Shown in pieces: positions 17,449 through 24,869 of a DNA stretch of 64,000 bases (position 1 is its first letter; the number at the start of each line of letters is the position of its first letter). The stretch spans positions 1 through 64,000 of the forward strand of contig DATLUQ010000062.1 of NCBI GenBank assembly GCA_035533015.1, in the 5' to 3' direction. The notes under the pieces are model-generated. The model was not told the origin of the DNA and did no database searches. It saw only the letters and a program-made list of their open reading frames with translations. The DNA comes from Gemmatimonadaceae bacterium. Lineage in GTDB: Bacteria > Gemmatimonadota > Gemmatimonadetes > Gemmatimonadales > Gemmatimonadaceae. Both the position numbers and the translations under genes were made by a program.

Positions 17449-18580
17449 CCGTCCGCGTCTTCCGGTCGCGGACGATCTGCAGTTCCACCGACGCGTCGCC
17501 AGCGTGACGCTCGAGCGTACGCCGGAGTTCGCCCACGCTGGCAACCGCGACTCCGGCGGCCTTCACTATCACGTCGCCCTCGCGAAGCCCGGCATCGGCC
17601 GCCGGCGTGCCCCGCGGCGCCTTCAGCACCAGAACGCCTTTGTCCACGCCGAAGGCACGGCCGAGGTCGGCGCTCACCGTGTTCATCATCGCGCCACCCA
17701 GCGCCGCCATGTCGGGGTCGAACCGGTAGAACGACAGCGGCGGGGCGGCGGGGGCGGGGGCCATCATCCCCTCCACCACTGCCACGCGCGGCGCGGCGAG
17801 CGCCACCGATTCGGTGGGCGCTGCGGGCGCCGACGGTGCGAAACCGTTCACTCGCAGCGTGAACGTGCGCGGCGCCTTGCCCACGACCACCGGATAGTCG
17901 CGCGCTTCACCGTCTCGCTCGAGGCGCACCACGACTCGGCGGTTGGGCTGGAGGAGCCCCGTCATGGAGATGGCCTTGCGGGTCACGTCCTGGCCGTTGA
18001 AGGCGAGCAACAGATCGCCGCGCAGGATGCCCGCATGCTCGGCGGGCGAGTCGGCGTCCACCGACACGACCTCGGGATACGTGAGATAGCGCACGTAGAA
18101 GGCGCCGCCGCGCACGTCGGTGATTGGCGCGCCCGCGAACGTCACGCCGATCCACCCCTTGGGCGCCACGTCGGACGGAATGTCCATGGCCACCGAGTAC
18201 TGCCCGGCGTCATGCTGCCCCTCGGACATCGCCTCGCGCTGCGCTTCGGCGGCCCGCTGGAGGCTCAACTCCACCGTGCCGCGTTCAATGCCCGCCAGAC
18301 GGCTCACCATGTCCGACATCTCGGTCGCCATACGCTCCCGATCGTCGGGCGAGATGGGTGTTCCGAGGTAGACCCGCTGCAGCGAATCGAGGCGGTCCAT
18401 CAGATCGATCACGACCACGCGGGTGGAGTCCTCGATGCACTTTCCATTGATGCATACCTGCGCGCGCGGCCTGGCGGTCGGGCGCGGAGCATGTTGGGCC
18501 AGTGCCGACGCGGCGGCAAACGGCGCCAGCGCCATGACCATCGCGAGCGTGCGGTTGGAATTCGTCAGCGAACTGCGCAT
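17429..18580 (-). CDS. Exported protein with two PDZ domains, 383 aa
   Basis: A signal peptide (about 1-29, AAASALAQ) precedes a helical region (about 55-115), then two PDZ domains: the first at about 150-245 (GWIGVTFAG, later SPAEHAGILRGDLLLAFNG) and the second at about 300-383 (GVLVLKAPRGTPAADAGLREGDVI). No protease domain is present, so it is a binding or sensing protein rather than an HtrA. It is the third gene of a sigma factor / anti-sigma / PDZ cassette, which suggests it monitors envelope proteins and signals to the anti-sigma factor. AAAGGG lies about seven bases before this ATG. A second start seven codons upstream (18601) overlaps the anti-sigma stop as TGATG. Confidence 0.85.
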   Translation of the reverse strand: MRSSLTNSNRTLAMVMALAPFAAASALAQHAPRPTARPRAQVCINGKCIEDSTRVVVIDLMDRLDSLQRVYLGTPISPDDRERMATEMSDMVSRLAGIERGTVELSLQRAAEAQREAMSEGQHDAGQYSVAMDIPSDVAPKGWIGVTFAGAPITDVRGGAFYVRYLTYPEVVSVDADSPAEHAGILRGDLLLAFNGQDVTRKAISMTGLLQPNRRVVVRLERDGEARDYPVVVGKAPRTFTLRVNGFAPSAPAAPTESVALAAPRVAVVEGMMAPAPAAPPLSFYRFDPDMAALGGAMMNTVSADLGRAFGVDKGVLVLKAPRGTPAADAGLREGDVIVKAAGVAVASVGELRRTLERHAGDASVELQIVRDRKTRTVRISND

Positions 18581-18600
18581 TGCGACACCCTTTCCGGACA

Positions 18601-19314
18601 TCAGAAGCTGTTGACGCGCATCCCGGCGGGAAGCGCGGTATTGAGCTGGCGCAGCGTGGCTTCGCGCTGGCCGAGCGTGGTCAGGTAGTAGTCGTTGATC
18701 ACCGGATCGTACGGCGCGTCGTTGAGCGCCTGGCGCATGGCGTGCGACACCTGGTCGAGCGCTGCCAGTCGCGTACGCATGGACGACGGGCTCTCGATGC
18801 CGTGGACCGCGGTGTCGTTCTGGGCCAGGAATGCCGACGCGTTCTGGTAGACGAGTTGCGCACGGTCGCGGGCCGCCCGGGCGTCCGCCACAGACTGGAA
18901 AGCGACGCCCTGCGAATCGCTCGCCGCGGCCATCAGCGCGGGCGTCGCGACCGGCAATCCGGGCAGCGGCGCGGCGCCGGCCGTGACGCGACCGATCACC
19001 GTACCGCCAGCCACGAACAACAGCGCCGCGGCGACCTGCAGCCAATGGCGGCCGTGCCGACCGCCGGAAATGGCCGCCAGCCCCACTGCCGGCCTGGCGA
19101 TCAGCCGTTCGGCCCGGAGCGCCGGAGCCAGCGATTCCCAGTGCGTGAGCGGAAGTCCGATGCTCGCGCGCTCCGCTGATGCCAGGTCGACGAGCCCGCG
19201 ATGAGCATCTCGCTCGGCGGCGCAGTCCGCACACCCACCGAGGTGGGCGAGTTCGGCGGCCGTCGGCTCTTCGTCGGCCAGCGCCGCGAGGCGTTCAGGA
19301 GACAGGTGCGACAT
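18601..19314 (-). CDS. Zinc-finger anti-sigma factor, 237 aa
   Basis: A membrane anti-sigma factor of the ZAS class. The cytoplasmic N-terminus has HLGGCADC, that is His 24, Cys 28 and Cys 31 in an HxxxCxxC zinc site. One transmembrane helix follows (about 83-103, HWLQVAAALLFVAGGTVIG), then a periplasmic domain of long helices (about 115-237) resembling putative sensor or coiled-coil segments. It should hold the ECF sigma factor encoded immediately upstream. The ATG at 19314 is chosen over one nine codons upstream because GGAAG lies six bases before it. The start overlaps the sigma gene by 20 bases, which implies coupled, stoichiometric synthesis. Confidence 0.88.
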   Translation of the reverse strand: MSHLSPERLAALADEEPTAAELAHLGGCADCAAERDAHRGLVDLASAERASIGLPLTHWESLAPALRAERLIARPAVGLAAISGGRHGRHWLQVAAALLFVAGGTVIGRVTAGAAPLPGLPVATPALMAAASDSQGVAFQSVADARAARDRAQLVYQNASAFLAQNDTAVHGIESPSSMRTRLAALDQVSHAMRQALNDAPYDPVINDYYLTTLGQREATLRQLNTALPAGMRVNSF

Positions 19315-19870
19315 GTTCCACTTCCCTTCGTTCGGGTGCATCGACCAGATGCGCGAGCAGTTTGCGGAGCTTGGCCCGCGCCTTGAACAGTTGCGACTTG
19401 GAACCGCCGGCAGTGATGCCGAGTTCTGCCGCGATTTCTTCGTGCGTGTAACCCTCGACGTCGTGCAGCAGGAACACCGTCCGGGCGCCCGGCGAGAGCT
19501 GGGCCGCCGCTTGTTCGATGGACGCCATGACGAAGGTCCGGTCGGTGTCGGGCGTCACCGCCACGGCGTCGTCCTCCATGTCAACTTCGATCTTCGCGAG
19601 CCGCCGGGTCCGGCGCAGCGCGTTGAGCGTTCGGTTCACCGCAATGCGATGCGCCCACGTTGCAAACTGCGAGTCGCCACGGTACGTGGGCAACGCGCGA
19701 AAGATCTGGATCCAGACCTCCTGCGCGATGTCCTGCGCCGTGTCGTGATCCGGCCCCGCCAGCCGGCGTACGACCATGTCGATGCGCGGGGCATGCCGGG
19801 CCCACAGGGCCCGCATCGCCGCTTCATCGCCCTGGATGGCGCGTCGGATGGTGGCGTGCTCGTCGCTCAT
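19295..19870 (-). CDS. ECF-type RNA polymerase sigma factor, 191 aa
   Basis: A group 4 sigma factor with both functional regions. Region 2 spans about residues 20-95, including DIAQEVWIQIFRALPTYRG and FATWAHRIAVNRTLNALRR. Region 4 spans about 120-180, with LSPGARTVFLLHDVEGY and the helix-turn-helix HEEIAAELGITAGGSKSQL. It directs transcription of a stress regulon, usually including its own operon. It is first in the sigma / anti-sigma / PDZ cassette. The upstream 230-bp divergent gap has no clear ECF-type GGAAC/CGTC promoter that I could find. Confidence 0.93.
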   Translation of the reverse strand: MSDEHATIRRAIQGDEAAMRALWARHAPRIDMVVRRLAGPDHDTAQDIAQEVWIQIFRALPTYRGDSQFATWAHRIAVNRTLNALRRTRRLAKIEVDMEDDAVAVTPDTDRTFVMASIEQAAAQLSPGARTVFLLHDVEGYTHEEIAAELGITAGGSKSQLFKARAKLRKLLAHLVDAPERREVEHVAPVS

Positions 19871-20100
19871 GAGTTCGAAGAATTGGTCAGCCTGCCGTAT
19901 GAAAATGGTTTACCGGGCCAAACGCCATCCGGATCGAAGATCAAATGTTTTTTCAGCGCCGGCGCGGTGACCGAAGCCGTCTCTTGTTCGTTTGACTACG
20001 TGCGGCCATGTTGCGCGGCGCTCCGACGGGGCCGGTCCCGCAAATTGGAGCATCCCGCCCCGCCTACTGTATCAGCGTTGTTCATCGGCCCAGGAATCCC

Positions 20101-21501
20101 GTGCTGCTGCACTCCCTTCTCACCGCCATCGTGATCGCCGGTTCCAGCCACCCAACCCCGCTGCACGTGCCGGGTGATGGGCTGCCGACCGCACAGCCGG
20201 CGGAAGTGGGCATGTCGGCCGCGAGGCTGGCCAAGATCAACGACGTCATCGCCCGCGGAATCCGCGCTGGCGTCTACCCCGGCGCCTCGGTGTTCGTGGG
20301 CCGGCAAGGCTTCGGCGTCGTGGAAGAGGGGTTCGGCCACCTCACCTGGAGCCGCAACAGCCCCCTGGTGGTGCCCGACCGCACAATCTACGACCTGGCC
20401 TCGCTCACCAAGGTGATCGGCACCACGACGGCGATCATGGTGCTGTACGACGAGGGCAAGATCGGGTTGGATGATCCGGTCTACAAGTACCTCCCGGCCT
20501 TCTCGGGCGGGGAGAAGGACCGCGTCACCGTGCGCATGCTGCTCGAGCACCGCTCGGGACTGCCCGCAGGCCGCGATCTGTGGCGGACGGCGCATTCGCC
20601 GGAAGAGGCGCGCGAACAGGTGCTCGAGACGCATCTCTATACCCGGCCCGGCGCGGAGTTCGTCTACTCCGACCTCGGCGCTGATGTGCTCGGCTTCATC
20701 GTGGAGCAGGTGAGCGGCGAGCCGCTCGACCAGTTCCTGGCCGAGCGCGTGTTCGAACCCCTGGGAATGCACGACACGGAGTTCCGGCCCGATCGCGCTT
20801 TGGACGAGCGCGTGGCCCCCACCGAGCCCTGGTCGCGGCGCGGCTTTCCGCTGCAGGGCGAGGTCAACGACGACAACGCCGACGCTCTGGGTGGAGTGGC
20901 CGGCCACGCGGGGCTGTTCAGCACCGCGTCCGATCTCGCGATCTTCGCCCAGATGATGCTCAATGGCGGCACGTACGACGGCGTGCGCATCGTATCCGAC
21001 AGCACCGTGAAGCTGTTCACGACGCGCGCGCCCGGCGCCGGTACCCGCGCCCTGGGGTGGGACACATGCGCCGGCGAGGGCGGGTGCGGCGACTATCTGA
21101 ACCAGAGCGCGTACGGGCACACCGGGTTCACCGGCACCTCGATCTGGATCGACCCCGACCGGCAGATGTTCGTGATCCTGCTGACCAATCGTGTGTACGA
21201 ACCTCGGGTGCGCCACAGCTTCAAGGCGATTGCCGACGTTCGGGCTGATCTCGCCGACGCGTCGGTGGCGGCGGTGGAGAACTACGCCGACGGTCCGATG
21301 GTGATGCCGGCCGAGTGGCGAACGGTCCGGCAGGCCGGTTGGAACCGAGTGGTGCGCAAGCCGCGGAGAAGCGCGTGGCGGAAGTCGGCCGCGTCCAGAG
21401 TGGCGGCAAAGACCAGACCAGCCGGGCGGACCAAGGCGAAGGCGGTCGCGAAACCAAGCGCCACGACTACCGGCACCAAAGCGAAGACGGCCGGCGCATA
21501 G
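20101..21501 (+). CDS. Class C beta-lactamase-family serine hydrolase, 466 aa
   Basis: An exported penicillin-binding-protein-like hydrolase, probably a D,D-peptidase or esterase rather than an antibiotic resistance enzyme. The catalytic motifs are SLTK (Ser 101, Lys 104), YSD (in EFVYSDLGAD, taking the place of YxN) and HTG (in YGHTGFTG). GTG at 20101 gives a short signal sequence; an ATG at 20008 would add a non-signal extension. After the enzyme domain (ending near residue 400) comes an unusual tail of about 65 residues very rich in Lys, Arg, Ala and Thr, resembling a histone-like or cell-wall/nucleic-acid-binding tail. Confidence 0.85.
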   Translation: MLLHSLLTAIVIAGSSHPTPLHVPGDGLPTAQPAEVGMSAARLAKINDVIARGIRAGVYPGASVFVGRQGFGVVEEGFGHLTWSRNSPLVVPDRTIYDLASLTKVIGTTTAIMVLYDEGKIGLDDPVYKYLPAFSGGEKDRVTVRMLLEHRSGLPAGRDLWRTAHSPEEAREQVLETHLYTRPGAEFVYSDLGADVLGFIVEQVSGEPLDQFLAERVFEPLGMHDTEFRPDRALDERVAPTEPWSRRGFPLQGEVNDDNADALGGVAGHAGLFSTASDLAIFAQMMLNGGTYDGVRIVSDSTVKLFTTRAPGAGTRALGWDTCAGEGGCGDYLNQSAYGHTGFTGTSIWIDPDRQMFVILLTNRVYEPRVRHSFKAIADVRADLADASVAAVENYADGPMVMPAEWRTVRQAGWNRVVRKPRRSAWRKSAASRVAAKTRPAGRTKAKAVAKPSATTTGTKAKTAGA

Positions 21502-21576
21502 CCGCCCTTTTCGCCGACGCCTTCCATCCCGCTCCTGGTTCCGCGATCTTGCGGCGGAACCGGAGGAGCGACGAGC

Positions 21577-21924
21577 ATGGCCGAATCAACCGAACCGACA
21601 GCCCCGGGAACCGCCGGCCAGGCGCTGGCGCCTACCGACGAGCAGGTCAAGCTCGCCCTTCGCAAGGTGAAGGATCCGGAGCTGAATCTGAACATCATCG
21701 ACCTGGGCCTGGTCTATGATGTGCTGGTGGAAGACCAGACGGTGGTGGTCAACATGACGCTCACGTCGCCCGGGTGCCCGGCGGGCCCGCAAATCATGAA
21801 CGACGTGGAGCGCGCTGTGCGCGCCATGCCCGGCGTGGCCGACGTGGTGATGAATCTGGTGTGGGAGCCGTATTGGACGCCGGAGAGGATCGAGCCGAGG
21901 GTCCGGGCGTACATGGGGTTGTGA
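21577..21924 (+). CDS. DUF59/MIP18-family Fe-S assembly factor (SufT/PaaD-like), 115 aa
   Basis: A small cytoplasmic protein with one DUF59 domain: VKDPELNLNIIDLGLVYDV, then the conserved MTLTSPGCPAGPQI with a single reactive-type Cys. Members help mature Fe-S proteins (SufT) or oxygenase subunits (PaaD). In many bacteria the gene sits inside the suf operon. Here it is about 9 kb from suf and follows the serine hydrolase at 75 bp, with GGAGGAG 10 to 16 bases before the ATG. The SufT reading is favoured because no phenylacetate genes are nearby, but that is inference. Confidence 0.85.
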   Translation: MAESTEPTAPGTAGQALAPTDEQVKLALRKVKDPELNLNIIDLGLVYDVLVEDQTVVVNMTLTSPGCPAGPQIMNDVERAVRAMPGVADVVMNLVWEPYWTPERIEPRVRAYMGL

Positions 21925-21965
21925 GCTGCAAACGGGGCCGAATCAGCCCGCGCTGTTCGCAGTTC

Positions 21966-23150
21966 TCAATCCCGATACGGTGACTCCTCCACCGGTCGCC
22001 TCGCCCGATGCGGCGTGAGCGCCTCGAGAAACGACGGTTCCAACACCTCGCGCTGCCAGCGGCGCAATTCGGTCACGTCGGCGAGTTCTTCGGGCGTCTC
22101 GGGATTGCGCCGCGCCACCGCCTCGATCCGGTCCTTCGCACACAACACGCCGGGGTCCAGGTCCAGCCGCAGGGCCACCGCGTCGCGCGCCGTCTTGAGC
22201 GCCGACACCCGCGCGTCGAACTCCGGATCGCGGTCCCAACGACGCGCCTTCGGGAATCGGGGCAGATCGGCCTCGTCCACCGCCTTGCCGCGTGCTATCG
22301 CATCGATCAGTTCCTGGCCCTGCCGCTCGGCGATGCCGCGCGGCATTCCCTTCACGCCGGCAAGACCGCGCCTGTCCGTGGGCTGAAGGCGCGCCAGTTC
22401 GAGCAACGGCTCGTTGCCTATCACCCGAAAGGTCGCCCGGTCCAACTCCGAGGCCACGCCATCGCGCCAGCGCGCCAATTCGCGAAACACCGCCAGCTCG
22501 CGCCGCGTGAGGTCGCGCGCGCCCTTGATGCGCAGAAAGGCCAGGCCCTCCTCGTCGGGGGACCAACGAACGCTCTGCACGATCGCGAACTCTTCCTCCG
22601 CCCATGTGAGCCGGCCGGCGCGCTCGAGGTCGGCCTTCATGCGGTCGCGCAGCTCGAGCAGGTGCATCGTGTCCTGCGCCGCATACTCGAGCATGCCCGG
22701 CGTGAGCGGACGCAGCGACCAGTCGGCGCGCTGGTACTTCTTCTCCAGCTTCACGCCGAAGTACCGTTCGAGTAGCGCGGCGAGGCCGAAGGTGCGAATG
22801 CCGAGCAACTGCGCCGCCACACGCGTGTCGAAGATGCGCACCACGTCCCAGCCGTAGTCCTGGCGCAGCAGGCGCAGATCGTAATCGGCGTCGTGGAACA
22901 CCACCTCCACGTCGCTGCGCTCCATCAGGGCCCCGAGTCCGTCCAACTGTGGCACAGCCAGCGGATCGATGATCGCCGACTGGTCACGCGTGGAGATCTG
23001 GAGCAGATAGATTCGATCGATGAACCGGTGGAAGCTCGCCCCTTCGGTGTCGACGGCGATCTCCCGCGCGGTGGAGATTTCACGCAGGAACCGGGCCGTC
23101 TCTTCGGGCGTGTCAAGAAACAGCGGGGTGTGGGGCTCGGGTTGCGCCAC
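21966..23150 (-). CDS. rnd: Ribonuclease D with HRDC domain, 394 aa
   Basis: A 3'-5' exoribonuclease for tRNA and other structured RNA 3' ends. The DEDDy catalytic residues are all seen: Asp 34 and Glu 36 in AVDTEGASF, Asp in VVFHDADYDLRLL, and Tyr/Asp in YAAQDTMHLLELR. An HRDC domain (about 205-285, ELAVFRELARWRDGVASELD) is present, and a C-terminal helical region completes the usual length. The start is GTG with GAGGA five bases upstream. It is divergent from the ICMT-like gene. A TAGATT element occurs about 30 bases upstream of the start on this strand and another lies just before the opposite gene. Confidence 0.93.
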   Translation of the reverse strand: MAQPEPHTPLFLDTPEETARFLREISTAREIAVDTEGASFHRFIDRIYLLQISTRDQSAIIDPLAVPQLDGLGALMERSDVEVVFHDADYDLRLLRQDYGWDVVRIFDTRVAAQLLGIRTFGLAALLERYFGVKLEKKYQRADWSLRPLTPGMLEYAAQDTMHLLELRDRMKADLERAGRLTWAEEEFAIVQSVRWSPDEEGLAFLRIKGARDLTRRELAVFRELARWRDGVASELDRATFRVIGNEPLLELARLQPTDRRGLAGVKGMPRGIAERQGQELIDAIARGKAVDEADLPRFPKARRWDRDPEFDARVSALKTARDAVALRLDLDPGVLCAKDRIEAVARRNPETPEELADVTELRRWQREVLEPSFLEALTPHRARRPVEESPYRD

Positions 23151-23327
23151 GCGCGTCCTCGATTGGGGTGAACTGCGGACAATCTAGCGTACTCCTCAAT
23201 CGACCACGTCCCCTCCATGCCCCATGCCCGGTGAGTGGACGAACTCTCTGCCGCTCCGGCCGCAGGCGGCGCGAGCCCCGGCTTCCGCTGTCGCGGTTGC
23301 TGACCCCGACATTAGATTCTCTGAACG

Positions 23328-23954
23328 ATGACGGCCAACGTGAATTGGAGCGGCACCAAGCCCACGATTTCAGCCGCCGAACGCCGGAAACTGGCCAGGT
23401 GGGGCGCGTTCCTCTTCCGGAACCGCGGATGGCTGCCCGTGCCGTTCATCCTCATCCCTTTGCTCGTACCGGGGCACTCGAGCACCGCGCAGTGGTGCGT
23501 CGGAGCCGTGATCATCGCCTTGGGCGAGGCCATCCGTCTGCCCGGGGTCGCGGCCGCGGGCACGGTGACGCGCCGCCGGTCGCGCGACGTCCAGCGGCTG
23601 GTGACCTACGGCGTCTTCGCCTGGACGCGCAACCCGCTGTACCTGGGCAATTTTCTCATCTGGACCGGCTTCGTGGTCGTGTCCGGGGTGTTCTGGTTCC
23701 TGCCGGTTGCGCTCGTGCTATTCGCGGCGGAGTACGCCCTCATCGTTCAGTATGAGGAGGGCGTGCTCGAGTCGATTTTCAGTGCGGAGTACCTGGCCTA
23801 CAAGCGCGCCACGCCACGGTGGATCCCGCGACTACCGGCGGAGCGAGGGCACGGCCCCCACGCATGGGGCGAAGCCTGGCGGAGTGAGGCGAGCACCTTT
23901 CTGGCGTACGCAGTGCTGGCCCTGGCTTTCGTGCTCAAAGCCCGGATCTACTGA
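23328..23954 (+). CDS. ICMT-like membrane methyltransferase, 208 aa
   Basis: An integral membrane protein of the isoprenylcysteine carboxyl methyltransferase/PEMT family with about four to five helices. The family signature lies near residues 98-115 (TRNPLYLGNFLIW), with the later acidic site QYEEGVLESIF and YKRATPRWIPR near the C-terminus. These motifs bind S-adenosylmethionine at the membrane. The bacterial substrate is unknown, since these organisms do not prenylate CaaX proteins. TAGATT ends nine bases before the ATG and no ribosome site is visible, so the transcript may have a very short leader. Confidence 0.85.
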   Translation: MTANVNWSGTKPTISAAERRKLARWGAFLFRNRGWLPVPFILIPLLVPGHSSTAQWCVGAVIIALGEAIRLPGVAAAGTVTRRRSRDVQRLVTYGVFAWTRNPLYLGNFLIWTGFVVVSGVFWFLPVALVLFAAEYALIVQYEEGVLESIFSAEYLAYKRATPRWIPRLPAERGHGPHAWGEAWRSEASTFLAYAVLALAFVLKARIY

Positions 23955-23969
23955 GACCCCTCCGCTGAG

Positions 23970-23994
23970 AACTCGAGGTTGAGAGCCTCGAGTT
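23970..23994. terminator. Bidirectional hairpin between convergent genes
   Basis: AACTCGAGG (23970-23978) and CCTCGAGTT (23986-23994) form a perfect nine-pair stem with a seven-base loop in the 62-bp gap between the ICMT-like gene and the ferredoxin gene. No U-run follows on either strand. Confidence 0.5.
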
Positions 23995-24016
23995 GTCGGT
24001 CTTGTGCCGCCGGTTC

Positions 24017-24280
24017 CTACCGCTGCGGTCGTCCCGGCGGATCGGCTCCCTCGAACACCGTCTTGTTCTTCTCGATGTACGATTTGAGCTGGACGGGGAC
24101 GTCTTCCTCGGGAAAGATGGCGGTCACCGGACATTCGGGCTCGCAGGCCCCGCAGTCGATGCACTCGTCCGGGTGGATATACAGCTGGTCCTCGCCCTCG
24201 TAGATACAGTCCACGGGACAGACGTCCACGCAAGCGCGGTCCTTGACTCCGATGCAGGCTTCTGTGATCACATAGGGCAT
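24017..24280 (-). CDS. fdxA: Seven-iron ferredoxin (FdxA type), 87 aa
   Basis: A small cytoplasmic electron carrier with both cluster motifs: Cys 9, 17, 21 and 25 in the first half ([14 protein letters not shown]) and Cys 40, 43, 46 and 50 in the second ([12 protein letters not shown]). The spacing fits one [3Fe-4S] and one [4Fe-4S] cluster as in Azotobacter FdxA. The length is a little short for that group. It is transcribed alone, divergent from the molybdenum hydroxylase genes, for which it could be a redox partner by position only. Confidence 0.92.
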   Translation of the reverse strand: MPYVITEACIGVKDRACVDVCPVDCIYEGEDQLYIHPDECIDCGACEPECPVTAIFPEEDVPVQLKSYIEKNKTVFEGADPPGRPQR

Positions 24281-24321
24281 GAGTGCCTCGAAAATGGCTG
24301 CGAAGCAGACGCGATTCGACT

Positions 24322-24327
24322 AAGATA
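24322..24327 (-). promoter_or_regulatory. -10 element of the ferredoxin gene
   Basis: On the leftward strand TATCTT followed by AG lies about 41 bases before the start codon. The same hexamer occurs in five other promoter positions in this window. A TGTTGG about 16 bases upstream is a weak -35. Confidence 0.4.
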
Positions 24328-24386
24328 ATCGGTGGCGCCCGGGCCAACAGGGTACGCCGTCCATTCCGCCCCGCCACCCTCTGCCG

Positions 24387-24869
24387 ATGCGGCTCATCGT
24401 CAACGGAAACGCGTACGATCTGGCCGTTGCCGGCCACGAGATGCTGCTCGGGGTCCTGCGCGGACGGTTGGCCCTCACCGGCACCAAGCTGGTGTGTGGA
24501 CGCGGGGAGTGTGGGGCGTGCACCGTGCTGCTCGACGGCAAGCCTGCCTATGCGTGCCTCACCTTGGCAGCCGGCTGCGAGGGCACGGCAATTACCACGA
24601 TCGAGGGAATGAGCGCCTCCGCCCCCGCCCCCGACCAGCTCCACGCTCTCCAACAGGCCTTCATCGCCCACGACGCACTGCAATGCGGGTTCTGCACGCC
24701 GGGGCAGATCATGGCCGCGGCTGCGTTGCTCGCCGAGAACCCCCACCCCACCGAAGAGGACGTGCGGCACGGGATGAGCGGCAACCTCTGCCGCTGCGGC
24801 GCCTACCCGAAGATCGTGCGTGCCGTGCTCGACGCCGCCCGTCGGCTGGCGGACGCCCGTGGCGCCTAG
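24387..24869 (+). CDS. Molybdenum hydroxylase small subunit, two [2Fe-2S] clusters, 160 aa
   Basis: The iron-sulfur subunit of a xanthine dehydrogenase/aldehyde oxidase-family enzyme, carrying electrons from the Mo centre to FAD. The plant-type ferredoxin domain (about 1-75) has [15 protein letters not shown] and a distal Cys in AYACLTLA. The helical [2Fe-2S] domain (about 76-160) has [10 protein letters not shown] and [13 protein letters not shown]. There is no twin-arginine signal, so the enzyme is probably cytoplasmic, unlike PaoABC. The stop overlaps the large-subunit start by 11 bases. The leader before the ATG is pyrimidine-rich with no Shine-Dalgarno. Confidence 0.95.
   Translation: MRLIVNGNAYDLAVAGHEMLLGVLRGRLALTGTKLVCGRGECGACTVLLDGKPAYACLTLAAGCEGTAITTIEGMSASAPAPDQLHALQQAFIAHDALQCGFCTPGQIMAAAALLAENPHPTEEDVRHGMSGNLCRCGAYPKIVRAVLDAARRLADARGA

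Noticed and set aside
18601-18601. Start of the PDZ protein at the TGATG overlap
   Set aside because: Possible, but the ribosome site and signal-peptide length favour the ATG at 18580; kept as alternative in the entry.
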